Source of the DNA: Motilimonas eburnea
GTDB taxonomy: Bacteria > Pseudomonadota > Gammaproteobacteria > Enterobacterales > CBDFNC01
Length of the DNA stretch: 64,000 nt
Assembly: GCF_021295345.1 (NCBI RefSeq)
Contig: NZ_JAIMJB010000013.1
Location: 62,001 to 126,000 of the forward strand
Direction: 5' to 3'
The notes under the pieces are model-generated. The model saw only the letters and a program-made list of their open reading frames with translations, did no database searches and was not told the DNA's origin. The translations under genes were made by a program, and so were the position numbers. Within the stretch, counting starts at the first letter, position 1, and each line of letters opens with the position of its first letter. Positions 51,257 to 60,059 of this stretch are shown in pieces.

Positions 51257-53352
51257 TGGCGGATTTAACCTTAGTGCGCACTGCAGAAGATATCGCACAA
51301 ATATGCATTGCCGTTGAACACGAATCGGTGAATACCTTGTCTGAGCAAACCATCACCGAGATGACCGCCATCTTAGATCAGCTCGAGCAAGATAAACAAA
51401 TCAAAGGATTAGTCATCTACAGCGGTAAGAAAGACTGCTTTGTAGCGGGCGCCGATGTCAAGATGCTCGATGCTTGTGATACTGCAGAGCAAGCGTCAAC
51501 ACTTGCAGCGACGGGGCAAACCTTGTTTGCGCGATTAAGTAAACTACCGTATCGCGTAGTCGCCGCCATCGACGGCAGTTGTTTGGGCGGTGGCTTAGAG
51601 CTGGCATTGGCCTGTGATTATCGTCTTGTTAGTGACAACACGAAAACCCGCTTGGGTTTACCTGAGGTGCAATTAGGCTTGTTACCCGGTAGCGGAGGCA
51701 CACAGAGGCTCGTAAAGCAAATCGGTTTAAGTCAGAGTTTGGGGCTGATATTAACGGGCAAACAATTGCATGCTAAAGCCGCTGTTAAACTGGGTTTAGC
51801 AGATGACATGGTGGCGCAAGATGTCTTGTTGTCAACAGCCTTAACGATGGCCAGTGAGCCTAAAAAAGTATCGCGGCGCCGGGCTAAACCCATGGCGACG
51901 CGATTGATGGATTCGTTTGTATTTAAATCTTTGGTTTTAAAGCAAGCAAAGAAACGTGCTTTAAGCCAATCCAAAGGGCATTATCCCGCCATTGACGCTA
52001 TTTTAACTGTGCTTAAACAGCGCAACATGAGTAAAGCGGGATTTAAGCTTGAGGCTGATCAATTTGGCCAATTGGTCATGACCTCGCAATCAAAATCGCT
52101 GCGCAGGTTATTTTTTGCTTCTACAGCGGCGAAAAAGAAAAGAAAACTAAGCGAATACAGTCAGATCTCACAAGTGTGGGCGCTAGGTGGTGGTTTGATG
52201 GGCGGCGGGATCGCTTATACCTGCGTCAATCAAGCGAAAGTGGCGACACGCATTAAAGATATCAATCCGCAGGGGGTAGCTAATGCATTGGCATACGGTC
52301 ATCAGATCTTGGCACAAAAACGCCGTCGTGGTCATCTTAATAGAGTGGCTTATGATCAGATCATTAATCGCTATTCAGGTAGTTTAGACTATCAAGGTTT
52401 GAATAAGGCTGACTTAGTGATTGAAGCCGTGTTCGAGGATCTTAAGCTGAAGCAGCAAATGGTGGCTGATGTCGAACAATATGCTAAACCAGACACGATT
52501 TTTGCCAGTAACACTTCATCGATTCCCATTGCGGCTATTGCAGAGAACGCGCAGCGACCTGAAAACATCATAGGTTTACACTACTTTAGCCCAGCGGAAA
52601 AAATGCCCTTGGTTGAGGTGATCCCTCACGCTTTAACATCCGAGCAAACCTTAAATCGCACCCTTAATTTTGCCATTAGCCAAGGTAAAACCCCGATTGT
52701 GGTAAAAGATGAGGCGGGTTTTTATGTTAACCGGATCTTAGCTCCCTATATCAATGAAGCGGCCCGTATTCTATTAGCGGGTGAGCAGGTGGTAAAAATT
52801 GATACGGCGCTGACTGACTTTGGTTTTCCTGTTGGCCCGTTTCGTTTGTTGGATGAAGTAGGACTCGATGTGGCAGCCAAAATTGCGCCTATTTTAACTC
52901 AGCAATTAGGCAAGCGTTTTACTCCGCCGGATGTATTTCCGCATTTATTAAATGACCAACGTTTAGGTAAGAAAAGCAATAAAGGGTTCTATCGATTTGA
53001 TGACAAGAAGTCACGCCAACTAGGCGATGATAGGGTTTATGATGTGCTAGATATTCGCCTTAATGCCAGTTTGAGTTCGGATGACATCGCATGGCGCTGC
53101 GTGTTGCAGATGGTGTTAGAGGCTTGTCGCTGTTTACACCAAGGTGTGGTGGCCAGCGACGAAGATGCTGACGTCGGCGCGGTATTTGGCATCGGCTTTC
53201 CACCCTATTTAGGTGGGCCGATGAATATGATCCGTCAATTAGGGGCGGGGGCTATTTTAGATAAGTGCGAAATCTTCGCCAAGCTTTACGGCGAACGCTT
53301 CGTGGTAGAGAGAGATATAGCTAACTTGATCAATGAAATAGCCAAAAACTAG
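51256..53352 (+). CDS. fadJ: Fatty acid oxidation complex alpha subunit FadJ
   Basis: 698 residues. Enoyl-CoA hydratase domain first (CLGGGLELALACDYRL; LPEVQLGLLPGSGGTQRL), then the 3-hydroxyacyl-CoA dehydrogenase domain with NAD motif LGGGLMGGGIAY, SNTSSIPI and HYFSPAEKMPLVEVI. GGAGG precedes the ATG. It performs hydration and dehydrogenation steps of beta-oxidation. No FadR or PsrA site was recognised upstream of fadI. Confidence 0.96.
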   Translation: MADLTLVRTAEDIAQICIAVEHESVNTLSEQTITEMTAILDQLEQDKQIKGLVIYSGKKDCFVAGADVKMLDACDTAEQASTLAATGQTLFARLSKLPYRVVAAIDGSCLGGGLELALACDYRLVSDNTKTRLGLPEVQLGLLPGSGGTQRLVKQIGLSQSLGLILTGKQLHAKAAVKLGLADDMVAQDVLLSTALTMASEPKKVSRRRAKPMATRLMDSFVFKSLVLKQAKKRALSQSKGHYPAIDAILTVLKQRNMSKAGFKLEADQFGQLVMTSQSKSLRRLFFASTAAKKKRKLSEYSQISQVWALGGGLMGGGIAYTCVNQAKVATRIKDINPQGVANALAYGHQILAQKRRRGHLNRVAYDQIINRYSGSLDYQGLNKADLVIEAVFEDLKLKQQMVADVEQYAKPDTIFASNTSSIPIAAIAENAQRPENIIGLHYFSPAEKMPLVEVIPHALTSEQTLNRTLNFAISQGKTPIVVKDEAGFYVNRILAPYINEAARILLAGEQVVKIDTALTDFGFPVGPFRLLDEVGLDVAAKIAPILTQQLGKRFTPPDVFPHLLNDQRLGKKSNKGFYRFDDKKSRQLGDDRVYDVLDIRLNASLSSDDIAWRCVLQMVLEACRCLHQGVVASDEDADVGAVFGIGFPPYLGGPMNMIRQLGAGAILDKCEIFAKLYGERFVVERDIANLINEIAKN

Positions 53353-53473
53353 CGTAAAATATTGTAAAAGTCGGAACTTAAACTAATTAAATGCTGATAT
53401 TTTTATTTCGGCTCTTGTTGCGCTTTGCCAATGTCGCTATCGTTAGCGCAATCGCATCAGCTTTGGAAATCAA

Positions 53474-54070
53474 ATGACATTACATGTAAGACCTTATCAA
53501 CAGGATGATCTAGCTGCGCTGTATCAAATATGTTTGTTAACAGCCGATGGGGGCAAAGACGCCTCGCATTTATTTCATGATCCTGATTTAGTCGGTCATT
53601 ATTACAGTGCCCCTTATGGTGTACTTGAACCGCAAACTTGCTTTGTTGTGACCTTAAATGGCCAGGTGTGTGGTTATGTCGTGGGCACGCAAGATTCATC
53701 TAACTTTGCTAAGCGTTGCGAGCAAGAATGGTTTGGGCAATGGCGGCAGAAATATCCGCTGCCTGATTGTCCTAGCACTAGCTTAAGTGATCGCCTTGTT
53801 AGTCATATACATCAAGGCTACGCCCCGCGCCCTGAATATGCTGACTATCCGGCTCATTTGCACATCAACTTACTACCTCAGACTCAAGGCCACGGAGTCG
53901 GGCGCAAGATCATGAAGGCGTTTATTGATAACCTGAAGCAAAATCGGGTAACGGGTTTGCATTTAGAAGTGTCGGCGAAAAACGCGAGCGCCATTGCTTT
54001 TTATGAGCGAATGGGCTTTAAGCCCATCGCAACATTTGAGCATTCGATTGGCTATGGGATGAAGTTGTAA
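53474..54070 (+). CDS. GNAT family N-acetyltransferase
   Basis: 198 residues. GNAT fold: N-terminal VRPYQQDDLAALYQIC, acetyl-CoA loop QTQGHGVGRKIM, and NASAIAFYERMGFKPI. Substrate is unknown. Some longer GNAT proteins of this kind resemble the acetyltransferase part of eukaryotic O-GlcNAcase, which I cannot verify here. No operon partner. Confidence 0.85.
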   Translation: MTLHVRPYQQDDLAALYQICLLTADGGKDASHLFHDPDLVGHYYSAPYGVLEPQTCFVVTLNGQVCGYVVGTQDSSNFAKRCEQEWFGQWRQKYPLPDCPSTSLSDRLVSHIHQGYAPRPEYADYPAHLHINLLPQTQGHGVGRKIMKAFIDNLKQNRVTGLHLEVSAKNASAIAFYERMGFKPIATFEHSIGYGMKL

Positions 54071-54082
54071 CCTATTTGTAAC

Positions 54083-54601
54083 CTATTGTTGCAAAAACCG
54101 TTTGTTATCTATGCTGACAACGGGGCAGTTGACCACAATATTGGTGCGCTCTATTTCTACCCAACCTTGGTCTTGAGCCTCAAAGATGGCTTCTTCAGAG
54201 CGCAATGATTGCACTGGATGCCCCTTTAGCCAGTTCACCTTGTAAAGTAACCAAATTGGGCTGTAGTTAAGATCTTGACTGTTTGGCCCAAGGGGATTTG
54301 GGATGGAAGCCAAGACGTTTTTTTGCTCCTTGTTGGGAAAAATATAAACTCGCTCAAGAATGGTTTTCTGTCCCGGTGGTTTGGGGTAATCGGGAATGGC
54401 GTCGAGTAGTCTTGGCGTATAATTGGCATCCATGGCCTTGGCCATCTCAGCGTCAGACACATCTGTGGTGACATAATACACCGCTTGGTCTTCGTACCAA
54501 CCTTGCTGTAAATCTAGTTTTGCCTGATCCGATACGTTGGCGCAGCCGGTCATTAAGACAACCAGTAGTAATGCGCCTGTGAGAGCGGTGGTTTTAAACA
54601 T
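54083..54601 (-). CDS. Lipoprotein, DUF7482-like
   Basis: 172 residues with a lipoprotein signal (lipobox LMTGC, Cys20). The C-terminal half, YSPIWLLYKVNW through VEIERTNIVVNCPVV, resembles the DUF7482 domain as I recall it. Function unknown. Convergent with the GNAT gene, 12 bases apart. Confidence 0.7.
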   Translation of the reverse strand: MFKTTALTGALLLVVLMTGCANVSDQAKLDLQQGWYEDQAVYYVTTDVSDAEMAKAMDANYTPRLLDAIPDYPKPPGQKTILERVYIFPNKEQKNVLASIPNPLGPNSQDLNYSPIWLLYKVNWLKGHPVQSLRSEEAIFEAQDQGWVEIERTNIVVNCPVVSIDNKRFLQQ

Positions 54602-54722
54602 GGGTTCATTTCTCGTCTAACACATTGATAGTTAGAGCTTAGTTGTCACTAACATTAGCGCAAATCTGATATCCCAAAAATGCGATGTGACAACTAAATT
54701 GGCTTGATATCACCCTATGGGG

Positions 54723-55160
54723 TCACGCTAAGGTTGAGATTAAATGATCAACTTGTTTGATGAGCTTAGGCACGGCAACATAGACGGGCTCGACATGCAC
54801 ATCGCCCACGTTTAGGTAGTTTACTTTATCTTTAACTGGGATATAGTCTTGTGACACCATTGGTAGGTGCTCATCTTTATCCATTGCAATGATAAGCTCG
54901 GCGTTGGCAAAGTCATCTGCCGTGACCGACAAAGGCGGACGATGCTGACTATGACAAGGGATCTCAAGGCCGGTTAAAATTTGCACTACTTCGGCTGCTA
55001 AATTTCCTTTATTACCATTGCCTTCTAACGCTTGGCTTAAGGCGCGAGAGTCGGCTTGATAAGGCAATGCCAGTTTAGCGCACCAGTAATTAAAATATTC
55101 ATGAGCAAGGCGGCTACGGTAGTAATTACCTGTACAAAGAAATAGAACGTTTTTCATCAT
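54723..55160 (-). CDS. Low-molecular-weight protein phosphatase-like
   Basis: 145 residues from the ATG at 55160; an ATG four codons upstream would overlap the previous gene by eight bases. The phosphatase loop CTGNYYRS (Cys9, Arg15) fits CX5R. The usual acid Asp-Pro loop is not clear; GDVHVEP is the nearest candidate. It may act on protein tyrosine or arginine phosphate or small phosphates. It is the last gene of a minus-strand run that includes a PliI-like gene and an ABC transporter. Confidence 0.75.
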   Translation of the reverse strand: MMKNVLFLCTGNYYRSRLAHEYFNYWCAKLALPYQADSRALSQALEGNGNKGNLAAEVVQILTGLEIPCHSQHRPPLSVTADDFANAELIIAMDKDEHLPMVSQDYIPVKDKVNYLNVGDVHVEPVYVAVPKLIKQVDHLISTLA

Positions 55161-55164
55161 TGGG

Positions 55165-55635
55165 TTACTCATCAGTTTTGTTGGCTAAGAGGGCGTGTTT
55201 AAGGGATGTGATGACATCTTGGTCTGGCGCTAAATCGTTTAACGTGAGTAGCTCACGGATCCGGTCTTGCGCTATGGCATAGGCTGCGACGTTGATGTAG
55301 TTCCCTGTGCCAACTGATCGTGTGATCACGATAAGTTCAAGCTGTCCGTTTTCGTTAAGATCGATTAGCTCGATGGCGCCAAGGGTGCCAGCGCGCTCAG
55401 CAATAAGGCCACTTGCAAAAAAGGTGCGCTTGTTTTTATCTTGAGTGGCGTGATAAAGACGCACACTATAACTGCCGATGGATTGCGCTTCACCTGCACC
55501 GGTTTCAACGACCAGGGTTTGGCCTTGTGGTAATTGAGCTTCTAGGGATAACGGTGGGTGGCTATCGGCAAAGACGGGGTTAACAAAACTCATACTGGTT
55601 GCCAGCAGAGTAATAATAAACGTGATGTTATGCAT
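55165..55635 (-). CDS. pliI: PliI-like periplasmic inhibitor of I-type lysozyme
   Basis: 156 residues with a Sec signal peptide (cleavage about VFA-DS, residue 23). QSIGSYSVRLYHA, DLNENGQLELIVITRSVGTGNYI and the spacing between them match the PliI family from Aeromonas as I recall it. PliI blocks invertebrate-type lysozymes in the periplasm, a trait tied to life in animal hosts. It sits 13 bases after the ATPase gene. Symbol by similarity only. Confidence 0.75.
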   Translation of the reverse strand: MHNITFIITLLATSMSFVNPVFADSHPPLSLEAQLPQGQTLVVETGAGEAQSIGSYSVRLYHATQDKNKRTFFASGLIAERAGTLGAIELIDLNENGQLELIVITRSVGTGNYINVAAYAIAQDRIRELLTLNDLAPDQDVITSLKHALLANKTDE

Positions 55636-55648
55636 AGTTCTACCTTAA

Positions 55649-56284
55649 TTAGGGCTTGGGAGAAGTCAGTTCGATGATCGGCCAGCCGTTGGCGTCATCA
55701 GCATCATGGCTCACCAGAATAGCAGGTATATTAGCTTGTTGAATATGACTTAGTACAAATTGACTGAAACTGCCTTTTAGACTTTTATCTAACTTGGCAT
55801 AGGGCTCATCTAATAATAATAATGCTGGCGCAGCCAACAGACAGCGTAGCAGGCTGACTCTTGCCCGCTGTCCACCTGATAAGGTGGTAATATCGCGTTG
55901 TTCAAACCCTTTGAGATCGCCATGGGCGAGGGCCGCTTGGATCTTATGTTGACGCTCGGCGCGGCTTAATGCGGGTGGAAGGGCAAACGCGAGGTTTTGT
56001 TCAACGTTAAAATGAGGAAATAACAGATCATCTTGAAACATCAAACCAACTTGGCGTTGACGCAAAGGAAGCGCCAGTAGATTTTGTCCATTGAGTGTGA
56101 CCTCACCTTGGCAATGGAAAACAGGATCTAAGGTGCCGGCAATGGCGCTTAGCAAGCTGGATTTACCCACCCCACTAGGCCCCATGATGGCAAGCATTTG
56201 TCCCTTTGCTAGGTCAAAGCTCAATGGCTGAAATAAAGGCTTACCTGCCTTAGTGATTTGTAATTGCTGACACTTGAAACTCAT
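55649..56284 (-). CDS. ABC transporter ATP-binding protein, YnjD-like
   Basis: 211 residues from the ATG at 56284, where AAGGAG six bases upstream decides the start; an in-frame Met 12 codons earlier has none. Walker A GPSGVGKSS, Q loop FQDDLLFPH, signature LSGGQRARVSLLR, Walker B LLLLDEPYAKLD, switch His in LVSHD. Small for an ABC ATPase and closest in style to E. coli YnjD. The MITE-like element separates it from the permease gene. Confidence 0.88.
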   Translation of the reverse strand: MSFKCQQLQITKAGKPLFQPLSFDLAKGQMLAIMGPSGVGKSSLLSAIAGTLDPVFHCQGEVTLNGQNLLALPLRQRQVGLMFQDDLLFPHFNVEQNLAFALPPALSRAERQHKIQAALAHGDLKGFEQRDITTLSGGQRARVSLLRCLLAAPALLLLDEPYAKLDKSLKGSFSQFVLSHIQQANIPAILVSHDADDANGWPIIELTSPKP

Positions 56285-56328
56285 TGATTCTCCTTGAGTT
56301 AATGCGCCTAACTTTCTCAACGGTGTTA

Positions 56329-56590
56329 GGGCCTGTTTATCTTTGGTGGTTAATTTTTGTTCGAGATAAAAGCGTTTTGGGCAAGGCGAGCAGTGTGTAA
56401 CTTAGCACTCTAAGTAAATACTGCTCAACGATGAACAAAACGCTTTTAGCCGAATCCAGAGGACAGCGTTTGTTGGTCATTTCTACTGCGTTAGCGCCTT
56501 TTTGCATAGTTGACTATGCTACAAAGTCTCTGCCTTGTATAAATACCCAACAAATCGCTGCAAAAACAAGCTCAAAAGGTAAACAGGCCC
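56329..56590 (+). mobile_element. MITE-like element, copy 2, between permease and ATPase genes
   Basis: 262 bases with inverted repeats GGGCCTGTTTATCTTT and the complement of GGGCCTGTTTACCTTT, flanked by TA (56327-56328 and 56591-56592). Same orientation and internal palindromes as the copy at 39954. Without the element, the permease gene would end in TAA 41 bases before the ATPase start; with it, the stop is TAG and 305 bases intervene. No coding capacity for a transposase. Confidence 0.85.
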
Positions 56591-58341
56591 TAATCCAGCA
56601 TACCAAGGCGATGACGAAACAGCCATTTCGGCAAGCTTAATGCCGTTAAAAAGACCAACATGGGGAGGGTTTGTAGTATTAATGCGCAGACAGCGATAAG
56701 CCGCCTATCAGCCCCTGCGACTAAGGCGACGAGCTCTGTGGCTAGGGTAGGGTAGCGGCCAGCACCAATAAACAAGGTGGGTAAATAGAGCATGATACTA
56801 ACACTAAAACCGATAGCGACACTGGCCAATATGGCAGGCAGCAGCATCGGCAGTTTGACCCAAAAGTAACTGCGCCAAGGGCTTTTACAAAGCAGTAATG
56901 CTTGCTGCCAATAAGCTTGATTGTAGCGGCGATAGTAAGGGGCAATGGACAAAAACGTATAGGGTAATACGTACATTAAATGTCCCCAAAGTAAAGCCAC
57001 AAACCAGCCGTCCCATTGCAAATAAATAAGGCTCACCTGAATACCGAACAAATAACTCGTGTCAGGGATCAGTAAAGGTACATAAAACAAAGGTAACCAA
57101 CGAAGTGGTTGCCAAAAGGTTAATCTTGTTCCATGTTGCGCTTCAATTTCCAAGATGATCAAGCTTAAAACGATGGCGATGACACAACTTGCTGCACCCA
57201 GCATAATGCTGTGCTTAATCAGCGGTAGAAACGTATCCCAAGAGGATTGCCAATGGCTCAGTTGCCATAGGGAAGGAAGGCTATCAGGAAAGCGCCATTG
57301 GGCACTCATCGACCATAATACCAAGACAATAAAGCTCAAGCTGATGGCAAGGATAAATAGCCAAGTGATAGCAGAGGCAAAGTGGTTAAGTCGCGCCAAA
57401 GCAGTGCTGCGTTTGCCATTGCAAAACCAGTGAAGCCCACCACGATATGCAAACCTGGCCAATCCTAGCATTAAACCAATTGAACCTAGGTTGATAAACA
57501 GTAACCAAAGGGCGCCTGCCGCACCTTGCAAGCGTAGGGTGATATCGGCATCATTAAACCAAGATAACACTAACACCGACAGCGTCGGTGGTGTTGAAGG
57601 CCCTAAAATAAGGCTGACATCAACCGCACTTAATGACCACGCGAGTACCGCGCTTATCGGCAATCTCAATTGGCCGAGCAACTGAGGAAAGATCAGTTTT
57701 AGCCAAGCCGTTGCGCGGGTGTATCCCATGCTTTGCGCCAGGGTTAAAGACGCTTGAATGGGTACTTGTTTCGCCGCCGATATTAGCATCAGCAATAAAA
57801 AAGGCACCTCTTTAAGGACCATTAGTAACACCAAGGAGAGCCCTTGGGGATCTTGGGTCGTTTGCCAGTTTGGCGGATAGTCAAAGCCCGTTAGCTCAGG
57901 TGAGACTAGTCTTACCAGCCAGCCCGACGGCGCAATTAAAAAACTTAGGCCCACGGCAAGGGCCGCATGAGGAACCGCAAGAATAGGGCTTAAACTCAAG
58001 GTGAGCCATGGCCATCTTGGTTGTTGGTAAAAGTGAGCAAACAACAACAACGCAATAACGACAGACAAAAAGGTACTTAACCAACCTACTTGTAAACTTA
58101 AATAGGTGGCCGCAAGGGTACTAGGGTGCTGCCATAGCCCCAGAACGGGCTTTAATGAAAATGCGTCTTCACCTAATGCAGGAAGGTAATTAAATGCAGG
58201 TAATAAGGTGCCAAGTAGGCCAGCCAAAATGGGTAAGATAAACACCGCGATGAACACGCCGGTGATCATCAAGGTAGTGGCGTGACGAACCTTTACACGA
58301 GCGCGGGCGGTGAAGACGAGCAATAAGTCAGTCCTCATCAT
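56590..58341 (-). CDS. ABC transporter permease, YnjC-like (two fused permease domains)
   Basis: 583 residues from the double Met at 58341. About twelve membrane helices in two halves, each with an EAA-type loop (SMGYTRATAWLKLIFPQLL in the first; LLCKSPWRSYFWVKLPMLL in the second). This fused layout is that of E. coli YnjC and ThiP. No good ribosome site. It follows the binding-protein gene after a hairpin. Its stop codon uses the TA target and first base of the MITE-like element. Confidence 0.87.
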   Translation of the reverse strand: MMRTDLLLVFTARARVKVRHATTLMITGVFIAVFILPILAGLLGTLLPAFNYLPALGEDAFSLKPVLGLWQHPSTLAATYLSLQVGWLSTFLSVVIALLLFAHFYQQPRWPWLTLSLSPILAVPHAALAVGLSFLIAPSGWLVRLVSPELTGFDYPPNWQTTQDPQGLSLVLLMVLKEVPFLLLMLISAAKQVPIQASLTLAQSMGYTRATAWLKLIFPQLLGQLRLPISAVLAWSLSAVDVSLILGPSTPPTLSVLVLSWFNDADITLRLQGAAGALWLLFINLGSIGLMLGLARFAYRGGLHWFCNGKRSTALARLNHFASAITWLFILAISLSFIVLVLWSMSAQWRFPDSLPSLWQLSHWQSSWDTFLPLIKHSIMLGAASCVIAIVLSLIILEIEAQHGTRLTFWQPLRWLPLFYVPLLIPDTSYLFGIQVSLIYLQWDGWFVALLWGHLMYVLPYTFLSIAPYYRRYNQAYWQQALLLCKSPWRSYFWVKLPMLLPAILASVAIGFSVSIMLYLPTLFIGAGRYPTLATELVALVAGADRRLIAVCALILQTLPMLVFLTALSLPKWLFRHRLGMLD

Positions 58342-58351
58342 AAACAAACCG

Positions 58352-58379
58352 AAAAGGCGCCTTGGTTCAAGCAAGGCGC
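58352..58379 (-). terminator. Hairpin between binding-protein and permease genes
   Basis: On the minus strand GCGCCTTG, 7-base loop, CAAGGCGC, then CTTTT. It could cut permease expression below that of the binding protein, a usual need in ABC operons. Confidence 0.6.
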
Positions 58380-58388
58380 GAGCAGGGA

Positions 58389-60059
58389 TTAGTCTTTTGC
58401 GACAGGCTTAATGTCTAACACATGCAGCAAGCGCTCAGGGGTGTCAGGCCAAACCACGGGGATAGCCTTAGGATTGTTCGCGCTAAACCAGCCTTTGAAG
58501 CTCACATCGTCATACTGGAAGTTAAAGTTGGAACTAAATACCGGCATGGTGATTTGACGCTCGCCTATGTATTGCTCAATGGCGTGCATGATTTCCAGTT
58601 TCTTTTGTTCGTCAGCGGTTTGGTTGAATGAATCAATTAACGCGTCAAGATCTTGATCCACGTAATGATGACCACCAAAACGGGCCTTGTCCATTTGCTC
58701 AGAATGGAAGCCTGTGTAGTAGTATCGATGTGGGTTGGCGCCCGCAAAGTAGTTAGTAAACGCGGCGTCAAAATCAGCACTTTTAACCCGCTCGTTGAGA
58801 TCGGCAAAGTCTGGAGTGCTGACCTTGGCATTGATTCCTATTTTGTTAAGGCCTTCAATACCAATTTCAACGGTTTGGATATGATCCGACCAACCTTTAG
58901 GCACTAAGATATCAAATTCAATTTTACTGCCATCGGGGTTTTCTAGAAAGCCATCGCCATCGACATCACGATAGCCCGCGCTTGAAAGCAGTATTTGTGC
59001 ACCGGCGATATCAAAGGTATTAAACTTGCCGTATTTGCTTTTCACTGTTGGGTCGGCCCAGGCTTTAAATTGATCGCCTAAACCCGATGGGTATTCGTTA
59101 ACCGACCAATAGCCCGCCCCTGCGACATTGACAATTTTTTCTCTGTCCATGGCCATTGAAAAGGCACGGCGGAAATTAATGTCGTTGAATGCCTTGCGGT
59201 TATTTTCATTAGGGGTTTTGAAATTGACAAGAAACGACGCCGAGCCCGCGGCAGGGAACCAGTACTTGGTGCTTTGGTTTTTACTCAATAGCACTTCTTC
59301 GATGTTAGGAATAAATGAAGAGGTCCAGTCAAGGCGGCCCTTGATCGCGGCGGCCAGCAGTTGTTTGTTATTTTGGATAATGGGGCTTTTCAAACAATCA
59401 ATTTCTAAGTTCGCGTTATCATAGTAATGGGGGTTACGACACTGGGTATAAACCTGCCACGAAAACACTTCGATCTCGGTGAAAGGGCCTGTGCCGACGG
59501 GGTTTTCGTTTTTAAACGCCACCAAGTCGCCCGCTTGAGAAAAGATATGCTTAGGCACGATGGGCGCGCGCACGATTTGCGTGTCGATACCGGTATTAAT
59601 GCGATTTAGTTTAACTTCCACCTTGTGTTCGGAAAGTTTGTGCACACTTAAAATATGGCCGGATAAACCTTGAACGTCGGTTTTGCCTCCCTTCGCGGCT
59701 TGATTGAGTGAATACACCACATCATCAGCAGTAAAAGGTGTGCCATCGGACCATTTCACGTCGTCACGTAACTCAAAGAATAGCGACATTAAATCTTCAG
59801 AAAAATAATGCTTTTTAGCTAATCGGTAATGAGGGGCACCGCCTTTCATCTCATTAAATATAACTAAAGGCTCGTAAATAAACTGCATGGTGGTGGGCAG
59901 TTTGTTGGTTGCTGCAAATGGGTTGAAGTTGCGTTGCCAAAGAGGACGAAACTCAGACACAATGGTGAGGGATACCTTGTCCGCCGCACTCGCCATTGGT
60001 GCAGTTAAAGACAAAGCAAGAGCAAGTGCAGTAGATAGTTTAGTGATCTTCGCGAGCAT
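58389..60059 (-). CDS. ABC transporter solute-binding protein, family 5 (peptide/nickel type)
   Basis: 556 residues with a signal peptide (cleavage about ASA-AD, residue 25). Family 5 pattern: WSDGTPFTADDVVYSL, GTGPF, and NFRRAFSMAMDREKIV. A DVDGDGFLENPDG loop near residues 360-372 is calcium-site-like and is seen in some members of the family. Such proteins bring peptides, nickel or other solutes to DppBC-type permeases, yet the next gene is YnjC-like, a different permease family. Ligand unknown. Confidence 0.88.
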   Translation of the reverse strand: MLAKITKLSTALALALSLTAPMASAADKVSLTIVSEFRPLWQRNFNPFAATNKLPTTMQFIYEPLVIFNEMKGGAPHYRLAKKHYFSEDLMSLFFELRDDVKWSDGTPFTADDVVYSLNQAAKGGKTDVQGLSGHILSVHKLSEHKVEVKLNRINTGIDTQIVRAPIVPKHIFSQAGDLVAFKNENPVGTGPFTEIEVFSWQVYTQCRNPHYYDNANLEIDCLKSPIIQNNKQLLAAAIKGRLDWTSSFIPNIEEVLLSKNQSTKYWFPAAGSASFLVNFKTPNENNRKAFNDINFRRAFSMAMDREKIVNVAGAGYWSVNEYPSGLGDQFKAWADPTVKSKYGKFNTFDIAGAQILLSSAGYRDVDGDGFLENPDGSKIEFDILVPKGWSDHIQTVEIGIEGLNKIGINAKVSTPDFADLNERVKSADFDAAFTNYFAGANPHRYYYTGFHSEQMDKARFGGHHYVDQDLDALIDSFNQTADEQKKLEIMHAIEQYIGERQITMPVFSSNFNFQYDDVSFKGWFSANNPKAIPVVWPDTPERLLHVLDIKPVAKD

